From Eutreptiella sp. 'Long Island Sound 2002' (taxonomy: Eukaryota; Euglenozoa; Euglenophyceae; Eutreptiales; Eutreptiaceae): a stretch of 64,000 nucleotides of DNA. Made by a program: the position numbers and the translations under genes. The DNA lies in NCBI GenBank assembly GCA_964036045.1, contig OZ038381.1, positions 146,329,596-146,393,595 of the forward strand. Reading direction: 5' to 3'. Under the pieces are notes generated by a model. The model saw nothing but the letters and a program-made list of their open reading frames with translations. It did not search any database and was not told the origin of the DNA. Shown here in pieces: positions 39,728 to 52,890 of this stretch. How positions within the stretch are numbered: position 1 is the first letter of the stretch; every line of letters starts with the position of its first letter.

Positions 39728-42085
39728 CAAAGAAGGTCCGTACCAGGACCGGCCCACGCTGTGCCCCTTCCGCCTGTTACCCCTGCTGATTTACTCCGGA
39801 TCAGCGATTGCATTCCTCAAGTTTCAGGGTCCAAAGTCCAAAAATATAGAAAATAGAAAAAACAATCCTCCTTCAACCCTGAACAGCAATCAGATCCCAC
39901 AAATGCAGCAATAACCCGATTCACAATTCAATCCACGATGCGGGCTTCCGTTCAGCACACCGGTCTTCCCACGGTGGCGGGCATGTACAAGAATTGCACC
40001 AAGGAAGAAAGCCCTGAAATTGGCATATGAACACAAATAAAGCAAAGTTGGGGAAAGAGGTAAACATACACATTCACAGCCATATACCCCTCATTCCCTG
40101 GACTCAAGACCTTCCCTTGACTCACCAACATATTGCCCTGAACCGGGTCAAATGATATGGCTGAATGCCATGTGTCACAAGTCAATACACAAACCCCAAA
40201 AATGTGTTCACTCCCAAGCCTCAAAATCCTAGCCCAATAGGGGAGGTGATGTGTCATGGCCTAGAGTGGCACTCAGGACCATGCTCTACCCTGACATAAC
40301 CTTGGTTGGACTTGGAGTCGAATGGGCTTGGAGAACTGCCCCATGAAGATGACCTCACAACATGGCAAAATCAGGCAAATCACACCATTATGCCCAAAAT
40401 TCAATTATATACTCAAAAATGCATACGGCAAATATTCAAATGCTCCATGCATGTGTCAAACCGGAAAGTAGTATACAAAGGTGATATAGACCAAACGTCG
40501 ATGCCCAAGAATATTCATCATTGGCTCCGAAGCTCTTCCGGTTATGTACATGACATGCTTCACAAGTGAGCTCAAGAGTTTGAGACCCAATTTTGTGAGG
40601 CCTCGTGTGCCAAGCCAAAGTGACCATGTGATCCGGCATATGGTGAGGTACAACACCGAAGCATATCCCCACATATAAGCAACATACCAGAGTTCACAGA
40701 TCTCTAGGCACTTTACTGTTAGCCGACCAATTGAGCACATAAAACACAAAAATGAGCATAAAATGAGGTCAAAAACATGAAAATAAGTCCAAATACAAAG
40801 TTGTCATGATGGTATATCTCTCTGCTCACCCATGATATCCGCGCATGGTTCAATATGCAAATGATCGGAACCATTTGCGAACAATTCCCCCACTTGGATC
40901 CCCAATCGGGCGCATCGAGATACCTTCGCCACTCATATCTACATGCCCCATGAAAATGGGAGTGCACTCATGGATCTCTTTGCCACACATACCATGAGCA
41001 ATACATACGCGGTAGACTTAGTATAGCGCTTTGAATTCCACAATTGGGACATGGGCAAAACCCTTGTCACGTATGGCTTCCCATCTCTTCGGCCACACGA
41101 AGATATATAACATGGGCGTGATCATATCAAGGCATATACCATGCACATAAAACATACCCTCAAAAGTGGCTCCCACCATGATATGCCATGTCCCTCCATG
41201 GACATAACTTCACGTTAAAAATGCGTAGGAACCCAAGAAACGTATCTATGCAACCCCAACACTCATGCGGTACACTCGAAAGTCGCATTAAAATATTCGG
41301 TTGCACGGTCCCAGAGTTATATATCACTTTATACCCTCTTGAACATTATTCCTTGTTACACCAGGCATGTGTACACACCAAAGGCGTTTGATGCTTCCTG
41401 AATTAAGCTGAGACTAAGGCGCTTGCAACCCAACCTTTCTTATTCTCTTTCCTCACACTCGCTCGTAGATATGGCCCTTCAAAGTGGTCCCAGGATTCAC
41501 TTTTGTTTCCCTTATATCTCCAAGTCAAATGGGTGGCAAGTATAAGGGAAACCTGATTCGGGCATAGTGAAAAGAGTATGACCACTGGAAGAAGACCAAA
41601 TCAAGTGCGGTGATGTCGAAGTCGAAAATCCGATTTCGACATCGCGAAAAATTCAGAATAAAATTTCGAGTGCATATTTAGAAAATTGCGGAAGCAACGA
41701 ACCCTTTACTGATGAAATCTGACCCTTCATCGGGGTTTCCGCCGAAATATATGGAAATAACAGTTAACCAATCGGTTAACGCAAAATCGCGAGCCAACTG
41801 ACAGTCGCCGATACATTGACCATCAGAACGAAAGGCTGAAAAATTACGGAAACATTATGATAATAAAACCCTGTTGATTCCTGATATTCTGATATATAAA
41901 TCTCCGCTGGCGGCGCCTCGGTACTGAATGTGGCCGCTCGTAGCCGGAATGGCCAAACCTATCACACTATCACATCGGGTTAGTTCAGGTGGACGGGAAA
42001 GCCAATCAGCCAATGGCGGCTTGCCGGCACATAGATACACACCCCAAGTGACCCCAAGATGGCCACGGGGGTCCGAACCAGCTTC
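39728..42085 (-). repeat. 3' LTR of retrotransposon 2
   Basis: Matches 50527-52890 along its length. In plus orientation it starts CAAAGAAGGTCC and ends GAACCAGCTTC. Only short frames lie inside. Confidence 0.9.
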
Positions 42086-42086
42086 A

Positions 42087-42097
42087 CCCCCCTTCTC
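42087..42097 (-). promoter_or_regulatory. polypurine tract of retrotransposon 2
   Basis: On the minus strand GAGAAGGGGGG lies one base from the 3' LTR. Confidence 0.7.
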
Positions 42098-42480
42098 AGA
42101 GCGTTGTTACCGCTCGGAAGTCATTGAAGAGAGGACGGGAGGACCCCAATGGGCTCCAACCCCCCCCCCCATGTCCCAAGGACACATGGAGGCCCCACAC
42201 ACGTCGTAGACTTCCCCCATGCCCCAAGAAAGGGGTGAGGACACTGAAAATTGGTGCCCTACGCCATATCCGGTCTCCTCTTGATCTACAACATGGACCA
42301 AGGGGATCAAATATAGAAAAACGTCGTCGGTCGACCTAAATAAGTATACCACAATGAAATATATACGTGGAGATCGAGTGAAGGGGGTATATGGCCAATC
42401 AAGGCCCAAAAATCCCCGGATGAACGCCCTCACCCGTCTCCCCAAGCACAGAAACAAACAAAATGCCAAGGGGGGATCCA

Positions 42481-44684
42481 TTACGGTGCTACAGCAGCAA
42501 CCAAATGGACCAACACGTCCTTGACATTCAAAGAAATATTCTTTTTCTTCAGGTAGTCCATCCAGACCGTGGTATACCTCGGCACATAACTGCTCGGAGG
42601 CTCCCACGAGTCCCTGGATGCGGCGAATCCCTTCCAACGGACTTTATAAAGCCTCCTCTCAGGCGTCCCCGGGTCCGGCTTGTCCGCCAGGATCTTCTCG
42701 GCGGTGAAGTCGTCGTCCTCACCCTCGTCGTCCGAGTCCACATCGCCGGCAGTGAACTCGAAGGTGACGGGACGTCCGCTGGGGTCTGGTGCTCGGGGAC
42801 GAAGCTGGGTATGGTCGCGGTCCAGGATCTTGTTATCCCCCACACGAACCGCATACACATCCTGCCCGACCTTCCGCACGATTACCCCCGGCACATACCA
42901 AGATGCCTGCCGAAGCCTGGACAGGACATCCTTGTGGTGCCGCTCCACCCACACGGTGTCTTGGAGAGCATACTTCTGGACTTTTCCCTGCTTGAAGTAC
43001 TTGGCCCTCTTGTCATGCTCGTCCTGAAGTGCCTTGCACACCTTGGCCGCCGTGTCGTCCGCCTCAGCCATCATGGCGTTCGCATCCCGGGCCACTTTGC
43101 CATGGGTCAACCACGGGAGAGTGCGTGACACTCGATCCCGTAGGAACAGGATGCGATGGGGAGACAGTCCAGTGGGCCCCGGAAGGTCGTCATACGCTTG
43201 GAGTACCCTCCACAGCGAATTGTACCAATTCCGGCCCGGTTCGTCGATGTGCTGCTGGCGGAACTTCTCGAACATCTGCCGCCAGGCCACCTCAGCCCCG
43301 CCATTCGACCGGCTGTGGTATGCCACGGTCTTGGCGTGCCGAATCCCCATGTGCTTGCACATCGTCTTGAACCACGTCCCCACGAATTGACTGCCCCGAT
43401 CACTGCAGATGACAGCTTGGACATCGAAAATCGTCAGCCAATGCCTGATCATGGCATTAGCGACGGTCTTGGCCTGCAGCCCCACTCCATGCTTGTCCTT
43501 TTTGTCCTTCTTCTTGGACTTCTTGCCAGGGACCGCCACGATATACCCACTGTGCCTATCCACCGCCAGGATGACACAGTCGTAGGTATCTCCTTCCACG
43601 GTGACCTCAGGCATGGCGAATACATCCATGGCCACGGACTGCATAGGGGCCTCCGGTATAGCCGTATACACCGGGTTGCCTGCTGTGGAGTGGTTGGGGC
43701 TCTTCGTGGCCCGACACACGGCACAGTCGCTGCAGTACCTATCCAGGATGGCGTAGTACCCCGGAGGGAACTTGAAACGCCACTCCAGGTCCTGCTGCAT
43801 CTTGTCTCGACCAGGGTGCATGCGCTGGGCGTTGTGCCAATGGTCAATGAGCTCCTCTACTCGGTTCTCGGGCACCAGCAGCTTGTCCTTGAGGAACAAC
43901 TTGTCCCCATCCTCGGTCAAGCCCTCAGGCCACTCGTCGTCCGACGGGGCGCTCACGGCATTCCAGTACTTGCTCCAGTGCTCGGATGCCGCGTAGTCAT
44001 CCGACCAGTCCTCTGTGAGCACCGACCTGACTAGCTCTACAGGGGCCACCATCCACTGCTCGAGGGTTTCCTCTCGAATAGCTTGGACGCGGGCACCCCG
44101 GAACTTGGCCAGGTCGGTACGGTTTGCCATCACCACAAAGCACTTGACCCCCTCTTGCTCCATGGCCTTCTCCATCTCGATGATGCGCTTGGCCTCCTCG
44201 GTTTCCTCGGCGTCCCCATGGCTGGATCTGTCCATCCAAGCCTTGCCCGCGGGGTAGGCCCATCGACTGAGGCAATCTGCCACAGTGTTGTCCTTCCCCG
44301 GGATGTATACGACGCTGAGGTCGAACTTGGCGAACGTCTCATGCCATCGGGCCCTCCTTGCCGCCGGTCCCGAGGGGGTGTCGACGTGCTCCTTGTGCCA
44401 GCTCTGCAAGGACTGATGGTCCGTACAAACCACCACTGGTTGCAATCCGATGTGGCCAGACCACTTCCTGAGCGCACATACAATGGCGTACGTCTCCTTC
44501 TCCCTCGCGGTCCAGGTGCGGCGTTGGCCCTCGGCCAGGATCCGGCTCCAGAACGCCACGGGTACATGTGACCTGTCGTCTCGGATCTGCTCGAGGACTG
44601 CCCCCACCGCATAGTCCGAGGCGTCCGTCCGTAGCACGAATCCCTTGTCCGGGTCCACCAGGAATAGCCCCAGTTGCCCCAGGA
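42481..44684 (-). CDS. pol: retrotransposon 2 Pol, RNase H-integrase-chromodomain part
   Basis: Open from 44684 (725 codons counted from the GTG at 44658) to TAA at 42481. RNase H begins at LRTDASDYAVGAVLEQ and has the later CTDHQSLQ. Integrase has a complete HHCC zinc region (HPGRDK, CSDCAVC) and a canonical D-D-35-E: Asp in AMDVFAM, Asp in CSDRGSQF, Glu in GGAEVAWRQ. A Lys-rich insert (KKSKKKDKKDK) follows the first Asp. The C-terminus is a chromodomain (AEKILADKPDPGTPERRLYK, then VRWKGF and DSWEPP), which in chromoviruses directs integration to modified histones. This part is in a different frame from the upstream RT; the break lies at AAGGACTCCTGGGG near 44685-44690, where one extra G would restore continuity. 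Confidence 0.88.
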
Positions 44685-47543
44685 GTCCTTCAGGCGGCTG
44701 AACGCATCTTCGGCCTCAGGGGTCCAAGCAAGCTTCTTCTTGCTCCCCTTCCGGCCATCGAACTTGCCCACTTGCAGCATCTTGTGCAGCGGCCCCGACA
44801 CTTCTGCATACATCCGGACATAGCCCGAATAGTAGTTGCAGAACCCCATGAAGGACCGGAGTTCGCTGATGGTCTGGGGCTTCTCCCAGTGGTGCAGGGA
44901 CGCCAGCTTCCCAGGCATGGGACGGCGTTGCCCGTGACCAACCACGTGACCCGCGAACTCCACTTCCTTCACGAAGAGTGAGGCTTTGGTGGGCTTGCAC
45001 ACCATGTTGTGCTTGTCCAACTCGCTGAGCACCCGGCGCAGATCCTTCTCATGCGCGTCGATGAGCTCGTCCTCAGTCATGTTCTCCGTGCCGGACCCGA
45101 TGATGATGTCATCCACGAAGGGGTCGACACAGTCCCGGACAGGACCGTGTAGGTCCTCCATCATGCGCTGGAAAGCGACGTTGCCATTCTTGGCGCCCAT
45201 AGGCACCACTTTCCACTGCATGGGCCCCAGCGGCGTCGACATCGCTGTGCAGGGCCTGGAGTCCGGGTGTAGCGGCATCTGGTGATAACCGTGTTTCAGG
45301 TCCAGCACCGTGAAAATCCGCTTTTTCTGTTGTTTTTGGAGGATGGAGTCGATCAGGGGGAGCGAGTACGAGTCGTGCTCGATCTGCTCGTTCAAACCTC
45401 TGTAATCAACCACCAACCTCCACTCGCCCTTCTCCTTCTTGGGCACGTTGAAGGCTGGGCTGGCCCACTCACTGTCGGAGGGTTCGATCCATCCCCGCTC
45501 AATGAACTCGGCCAACAGCTTCTTCATGGCCCCGGCCCGATCGCCCTGAAGTTGGTACTCCCGATGACGATAGATCTTGGTGGTCGGCTTCAGCTGGATC
45601 CTCGCTGTGCCGAACCTCCCACGATCTGGAGGGTTCTTGTTGGCGACGCCACTGAATAGCCGCGGATAGGCTTTGATCAGCCTCTCCCTCAGCTCGGCGA
45701 CTTTCGGGTTCTCCTGGGCCTCTTCAGCCGCTTGCCTCGGCATCGATACAACCGAACGCACTGCGGTATAGGCCTCTTCCGGGTCCGAGACCGACTTCTC
45801 CTCGCCCGATATGCCGTTTTCATCGTCGTGGGGTGCACTTCCCACTGATAATCTTCGAAATTTTGCGGCCTCGGGCTGGTGACTGTCGCTATCGACACCC
45901 ATTCTTGGAAAATCCCATGTTGGTGGGTCCGACCCAACCGGACCATCGTATTGGTCCGCGATGTGATCCATGACCCTCGCCACGAACTCATCCTTCTCGT
46001 ACTTGCCGGTGACCAACATCCTGTCATCCCACCAATGCGGAGATGTGATAATGGCCCGCCTCTTCTTGGCTGCCACACGGTCGTGCCTCCCCATTCGCAT
46101 GTAGTTGACGACGTCGTCGATCTCGGAGTGGGACAGGATGTCAATGCCATCCACTGGCTGATCCGTCCCCTCCTTGGGCTCAAACATGACCTTCATGGGC
46201 ACCGCCTCCACCCTACGGATAAGTGCTTCATCACCCGTGGGCTGGGCTTGCGCCCCATCCACCAGGAAAGCCTTGGTACCCCACGCTTGACCCGGGGAGG
46301 GCATTGATACACCCTTGGCTTCGATGAACAGCTCCTCCTCTGGCCGGAATGACATCTCGTTCAGGGTGATGGAGTCCAGCGTCGACTTGAGACCCTCCAG
46401 CGGACATGGGGTGGATCCTATGCCGGTTATGACCAGGATCCCCTGCGCCCTACCCGCGATGATCTTCTCCACCGTACGCCTGGTATTGTCCAGAGAGCCA
46501 TGCCAATACATGGGTCCCCACTCCTTCAAACCCCAATGCCTGTGCCAGGCTGAGTCTCCTCGATGCCAATGCCTCCTACACTTCCGCAGAAGTGGGGCAT
46601 CCCGGGAAGCGAAGACGTCCGTCTCGGGCGCTTCAGCTCCCAGCGTCTGGATCATCCTGTCGTACACCTGCGGCGCCATTCCATACTCCGTGAGCTGAAC
46701 TCCGCGGTCTCCTCTGGACTTGGCAACCACAGCTTGCACCGCTCGTACGATCCGATCCTCTTCATCAGCATTCCATTGGGATGATCCGCATGCATAATCC
46801 GTGGACAGCCATGTGAGGCATTCATCATCCTCCCGGAACAGCGTTGCACGACGGGGAAGGGCTCCAGTGGCGTTTGCCACCATGAAGTCATACCCCATGA
46901 TCATATCCCAATCTGTAATGTCGGCCACATAGAAGTTCCCGGATAGAGTGCTTCTCTTCGCCTGATCAGGGCGGTTCAAGCGCTCATGCTCCCAGAATTC
47001 CATACTGATAGTGGCCTCATGGGTGCCACCACCCATAATCTCTCCGTTGGTGACCTTCAGGCAGACCGGTCTCCGGCTGGGCTGCAGGAGTTCCTCCTTG
47101 AACAACCTTCTCCGGACCAGGCTCACCTGGGCACCCGTATCCACTAACACATCCACTACTCTCTCCTCTCGTCCGCACCGTACTCGCACTTTCAAGTGCA
47201 ACTGCCGCTCGTCGCCATGAGGTGTATGGACGACTCTCACGGCATGCAACTCTAGCACGTCCGGGTGCATCAGGACTTCAAGGGTATGGTCACGCATGGT
47301 GTAGATCTTGGGTTGGTCCTGCCCGTCCACGGGGCTCTCTGTGGTCGCTCCTTCCTTCTTGCGATGTCCCGTACCCACATGTACCTCCCTTGGCAGGGCG
47401 CTCCAGGGGTTGGGAGTGGCAAACCTCAGTGGTTTAGGCTCTTCTGGAGCCTTCTTCGGCACCCGATGTGCCTTCGCTTTCTCTGGGATTCCACTGATTT
47501 TTGGAGGAGAGACCTCCGAGGTCCCACTCCCGTGGGGGCTCCT
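44685..47543 (-). CDS. pol: retrotransposon 2 Pol, protease-RT part
   Basis: The frame is continuous with gag across TAG 47544-47546; the first near-cognate start inside pol is at 47462. Protease: VDVLVDTGAQVSLVRRRLF (DTG at residues 108-110 from 47462). Next comes a DIRS-like module (about 46420-46625, FASRDAPLLRKCRRHW and GRAQGILVITG), then an acidic linker. Reverse transcriptase (about residues 640-850) has EWRLVVDYRGLNEQ, VLDLKHGYHQMPLH and catalytic FVDD (782-785), then the connection GHVVGHG and RSFMGFCNYYSGYV. True coding is lost after FSRLKD, where the frame shifts; the open frame to 44130 beyond that is not Pol. Intact in itself but separated from RNase H and integrase. Confidence 0.85.
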
Positions 47544-50500
47544 CTAGACTTGGCTTCCCGCAGCCCCTTCCGGCTGCGATCCGCCAGGACTTTGTCCACC
47601 ACGTTGCTGGGCTTTGAGTTCCTCCAACGTCCTCAACATGTCCTCAGCAACCTCCTCGATCGACCTCACTCGTCGGACTTGGCCAGGTCCACCACCATAG
47701 CCTCTTCCTCCGCCTTTTCCTTGGCCTTTGCCTTGGCCTTTTCCCCCGTCTCCGCCCTTCGCCTTCCAGTCGGAAATCCGCTGCTCCTTGGGCTTCTTCT
47801 CGGGGTGAGCGGCGAAGTAGGCCTTCTTGTCCGCCTCATACACCTTGCACTGACGGTGGTCATGTGCATGGTTGTTTCCCTTGCCATAACAGACCCAGCA
47901 CACGTCGTGCTGAGACCTGTACTCCCGGAACGAGAGCGGTGGGTTCCCGATCCTCCTTGGCGCTCTGCTCTTATTGGGTCCCACCTGGCTCCATCTGGAC
48001 CGATCCTGCCCATGGTTCCTCACGTTGTGCGCCACAAACGCGAAGAAATGGGCCTCCTCGTGATCCTCCCGGGATCCGGTCCAGTGGTCTTGGCCACTTC
48101 CACTACCATCCTCCGCGGAGTTGGCCGTGTCCTCCTGGATCTCCCGATGATGGCGGTCTTCTCAGTGGCCTTGTTGTCCATGACCATGTCGATCCTGCAC
48201 GTGGGCCTCGTTCTTCGCATTGAGCTTCAACTCCACCGTGATGTACTTCACGATCTCGTCCAGGCTCATGCGGGCGAAGATGACCTGCATCCTCAGCGGC
48301 TCACCGCGCCTCCACTCCACGTTGTTGAGGCGCAGCAACCTTTGCCCCATGGAGTCTCCAAATACCTCCACGTACACGGCGTTCTTCAGTCCCAACATCC
48401 GGTTGGGCTCGCCCAGGTTCCTCCTGAAGAACTCCATGATACCCGCATGGGTATCCTCCGCCGCCATGATCCTCACCGCCACCCGCTTCTTGGCGCGCTT
48501 CTTCTCCTCGTCCTCCACTCGTCTCTTCCAGTGGCCCGGGAGGACGTCCTTCAGGAGGTGGCGGATCTCGCTGGCTTCGTTCCAGTCCTCCACCAGCTTT
48601 AGGCATCTGCGGTACTTCCGCAGATACCGGTTCCATTCCCGGACCCGCAACTCACCGCGGTCCAGCGGCAGCGGGATGGACCACAAGTCCTCCAGCTTCT
48701 GGTTCGGAGCGTCCACCCGCTCCTCATCCTCCAACCACTGGAGGCAGGCCTGCTCCGTACGGATCAATCCTTCCCGGATCTGATCCCGCAGCTCCTCCTT
48801 CAGGTCCTGCGCCAGCCGGTGTGGGAATGTCCGACATACCCACTTGTCCCGCGGCGCTCCCCGCATCTCGCCGACGACCTCCTCGGCGAAGTCCTCCCAG
48901 TCCAGGATGAAGTCATCCAGGTTGGAGGGATTGCCATCGTAGTAGGGGATTTTGATTCCCCTGAGGTGGTCAATCCTGATGGCGTCTCCGACGTCCCCAG
49001 CCACCATTCCACCCAGACGGTGGCCGGGGGGTGTGAGTACACTCCCCGTACATCCCTCTCCTCCATGGAGTGCGGTCCAGTTGGGCCTGAACCCATGGGG
49101 TTTGGAATGCGGGAAGGACTTGCTCCATCGGCCGTCCATATCCCCGTATTGGGGTCCTTCGCCCACAGGTTTCCGCCTGGATGACCTCGACCATGTCCGT
49201 CGGCGCTTCCCATGGTTCGCCCCTGCATGGTCTGCCTCTGGATCTCGTCTTCCGCATAAACTACCATATTCGTCGTGATCCGTAGATTCTGGGCGGCATG
49301 GGACATCTGTACCGTCAGGCTCCTCGGGTCCGTGGTTACGTGCCCTTCCCGCATGGACCCAGCCGGTGTCGTGTGTTCCCCGAGCATTGTGGATTCGCTG
49401 AACATGGGAACAAACGGCAGCGCACCCGGGTCAACACGCGGAGGCGCGTATGGTGCCTCTGCAGGGCCGCCCATGGGTTTTCCCATGGCGCTCCTGAGGG
49501 TCTTAACCCGCTCCACCAGCTCTGCCGCGGCCGGCTTTGCCGGGAGCTCCGGACCCGAGGCGAGGGGCTTTAGCTCCTCTAGCCTTTTCAGGCGTCCCGA
49601 CATGTCCTCCACCAGGTGGAGGAGGCTGTCCACCACTCGCTGCTGCTTCTCCAGGGCCAGCTCCAGATTCTCCCGGTACCGGTCCCGTTCTGCTCGCAGC
49701 TCCTCCATGTCTTTCTCCGCGCCCGACTGGTCATCCAGGATCCCGGGGACGTCCGTCTCTAGGCTGTCCTTCGCGTTGTCCAGGCTGTCGAGGCGGTGCA
49801 CGATGGCGTCCATCCCCATCTTCGAGTACTTGCCCATGAGGAAGGACACGTTCTCGCAGTGGCACGCGGCGTGCTTTCCGCCTGATCCAGCGCATCCCGC
49901 GGTTCCCTATGGCGTCCTTCTCCGGTCCCGTGTGCCGGGGCACAGGTGCCGTCCGGGCCCTGGCTGGCCTCTCCAAGCCCCCGGCGTCGTGCTGCAGGCT
50001 GGGTTCTGGGGCCGTGTTAGCCCTTGTGGGCGGTCTGGCCGTTTCCTCCGACTTCGAAGGTGGCTCATAGGCTGTCCGATAGCCCTCGGAGTGCCCCTCG
50101 GATTCCCACAGCCTGACCGGGCTAGGGTCCGTATCCATAGCCCCGGCGTCCCTTGCCGCGGACTTGGGTGACCCGCGCTTCCGGTAGCGCCGGGCCCGTC
50201 CTCCACTGCTGCCTGAATGGCAGGTCTCATCAGAGTCCTCCGCGGCGGAGCGGAGGTTGCATGCCTTTCAGCAGCGACGCTCACACATGGAGACCAGGTC
50301 CTCCATGTCACGTCCTCCTCCTCCCGAATGTCGTACGTCTCTTCGGGCTTCAACTTCCGGAGTTCGCCATGCTCTTGAACGTCTCGGTTCTTCTATGGCT
50401 CCAATCTCCGGCGTGGTCTCCACCGAGTCCACAATACGCACCCGGGGCGTACTTGGGCAGGGCTCATAAGGGCCCAAGTCCCCGGGTCGGCGGTAGGTAG
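47544..50500 (-). pseudogene. gag: retrotransposon 2 Gag, broken
   Basis: Pieces in order: a Pro/Arg-rich N-terminal part (about 50500-50270, ending at TGA 50268); continuation in the same frame to about 49890; a coiled-coil piece in another frame (49849 to about 49030, EKDMEELRAERDRYRENLEL); and, after a frame change at a C6 run near 49025, a capsid-like piece (49166-48162, FILDWEDFAEEVVGEMRGA, EEKKRAKKRVAVRIMAAEDT). TGA at 48162-48164 interrupts this last frame, which then runs on to 47547 with a zinc-knuckle-like CWVCYGKGNNHAHDHRQC. It ends at TAG 47544-47546, after which the same frame is open into pol. The start codon cannot be fixed. This is Gag of the chromovirus type with several disabling changes. 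Confidence 0.75.
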
Positions 50501-50514
50501 GGGCAGCAGGTAAG

Positions 50515-50526
50515 CCTCTGCTACCA
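50515..50526 (-). promoter_or_regulatory. primer binding site, initiator tRNA-Met
   Basis: On the minus strand TGGTAGCAGAGG directly follows the 5' LTR. It is the full complement of CCTCTGCTACCA, the 3' end of initiator tRNA-Met in animals and probably in this organism. Confidence 0.85.
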
Positions 50527-52890
50527 TAAAGAAGGTCCCTACCAGGACCGGCCCCCGCTGTGCCCCTTCCGCCTGTTACCCCTGCTGATTTACTCCGGAT
50601 CAGCGATTGCATTCCTCAAGTTTCAGGGTCCAAAGTCCAAAAAATATAGAAAATAGAAAATACAATCCTCCTTCAACCCTGAACAGCAATCAGATCCCAC
50701 AAATGTAGCAATAACCGGATTCACAATCCAATCCACGATGCGGGCTTCCGTTCAGCACACCGGTCTTCCCACGGTGGCGGGCATGTACAAGAATTGCACC
50801 AAGGAAGAATGCCCTGAAATTGGCATATGAACACAAATAAAGCAAAGCTGGGGAAGGAGGTAAACATACACATTCACAGCCATATACCCCTCATTCCCTA
50901 GACTCAAGACCTTCCCTTGACTCACCAACATATTGCCCTGAACCAGGTCAAATGAGATGGCTGAATGCCATGTGTCACAGGTCAATACACAAACCCCAAA
51001 AATGTGTTCACTCCCAAGCCTCAAAATCCTAGCCCAAAAGAGGGGGTGGCGTGTCTGGGCCCAGAGTGGCACTCAGGACCATGCCCTACGCTGACATAAC
51101 CTTGGTTGGACTTGGAGTCGAATGGGCTTGGAGAACTGCCCCATGAAGATGACCTCACAACATGGCAAAATCAGGCAAATCACACCATTATGCCCAAAAT
51201 TCAATTATATACTCAAAAATGCATACGGCAAAAATTCAAATGCTCCATGCATGTGTCAAACCAGAAACGTAGTATACAGGGGTGATATAGACCGAAGGTC
51301 AATGCCCAAGAATATCCCATCATTGGCTCCGAAACTCCTCCGGTTATGTACATGACATGCTTCACAAGTGAGCTCATGAGTTTGAGACCTAATTCTGTGA
51401 GGCCTCGTGTGCCAAGCCAAAGTGACCATGTGATCCGGCATATGGTGAGGTACAACACCGAAGCATATGCCCACATATAAGCAACATACCATAGTTCACG
51501 GATCTCTAGGCACTTTACTGTTAGCCGACCTATTGAGCACATAAAACACAAAAATGAGCATAAAATGAGGTCAAAAACATGAAAATAAGTCCAAATACAA
51601 AGTTGTCATGATGGTATATCTCTATGCTCACCCATGATATCTGCGCTTGGTTCAATATGCAAATGATTGGAACCATTTGCCAACAATTCCCCAACTTGGA
51701 TCCCCAATCGGGCGCATGGAGATACCTTCGCCACTCATATCTACACGCCCCATGAAAATGGGAGTGCACTCATGGATCTCTTTGCCACACATACCATGAG
51801 CAATACATACGCGGTAGACTTAGTCTAGCGCTTTGAATTCCACAATTGGGACATGGGCAAAACCCTTGTCACGTATGGCTCCCCATCTCTTCGGCCACAC
51901 GAAGATATATAACATGGGCGTGAGCATATCAAGGCATATACCATGCATATAAAACATACCCTCAAAAGTGGCTCCCACCATGATATGCCATGTCCCTCCA
52001 TGGACATAACTTCACGTTAAAAATGCGTAGGAACCCAAGGAACGTATCTATGCAACCCCAACACTCATGCGGTACACTCGAAAGTCGCATTAAAATATTC
52101 GATTGCACGGTTCAAGAGTTATATATCACTTTATACCCTCTTGACCATTATCCCTTGCTACACCGAGTATGTGTACACACCAAAGGCGTTTGATGCTCTC
52201 CAAATTAGGTTGAGACCAAGGCGCTTGCAACGCAACCTTTCTTATTCTCTTTCCTCACACTCGCTCGTAGATATGGCCCTTCAAAGTGGTCCCAGGATTC
52301 ATTTTTGTTTCCCTTATATCTCCAAGTCAAATGGGTGGCAAGTATAAGGGAAACCTGATTCAGGCATAGAGGAAAGAGTATGACCACTCGAAGAAGACCA
52401 AATCAAGTGCGGCGATGTCGAAGTCGAAAATCCGATTTCGACATCGCGAAAAATTCAGAATAAAATTTCGAGTGCATATTTAGAAAATTGCGGAAGCAAC
52501 GAACCCTTTACTGATGAAATCTGACCCTTCATCGGGGTTTCCGCCAAAATATCTGGAAATAACAGTTAACCAATTGGTTAACGCAAAATCGCGAGCCAAC
52601 TGACAGTCGCCGATACATTGACCATCAGAACGAAAGGCTGAAAAATTACGGAAACATTATGATAATAAAACCCTGTTGATTCCTGATATTCTGATATATA
52701 AATCTCCGCTGGCGGTGCCTCGGTACTGAATGTGGCCGCTCGTAGCCGGAATGGCCAAACCTATCACACTATCACATCGGGTTAGTTCAGGTGGACGGGA
52801 AAGTATGATATCAGCCAATGGCGGCTGGCCGGCACATAGATACACACCCCAAGTGACCCCAAGATGGCCATGGGGGTCCGAACCGGCTTC
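50527..52890 (-). repeat. 5' LTR of retrotransposon 2
   Basis: About 2.36 kb, matching 39728-42085. Followed on its outer side by ATAAC. Confidence 0.9.

Larger units (their letters stand above)
39728..52890 (-). mobile_element. retrotransposon 2: long-LTR Ty3/gypsy element, coding region broken
   Basis: A 13.2-kb element on the minus strand, flanked by ATAAC at 39723-39727 and 52891-52895, with LTRs of about 2.36 kb. Reading in its own direction: 5' LTR (50527-52890), primer binding site, gag, UAG, pol with chromodomain, polypurine tract, 3' LTR (39728-42085). The uninterrupted target is present at 17111-17793. LTRs differ by a few percent by eye (substitutions and small indels), so it is older than retrotransposon 1. 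Gag carries two TGA codons and at least two frame changes, and pol one frame change between RT and RNase H. It is probably non-autonomous now, unless some breaks are sequencing errors at homopolymers. Confidence 0.92.

Noticed and set aside
42463-43128. plus-strand frames of 100-445 codons across 42.4-50.2 kb (for example 47265-48602)
   Set aside because: They are antisense shadows of the GC-rich gag and pol of retrotransposon 2.
44130-44684. extension of the retrotransposon 2 RT frame to 44130
   Set aside because: After FSRLKD the residues become low-complexity Arg/Ser/Gly, while the neighbouring frame encodes a normal RNase H; the extension is a shadow frame.
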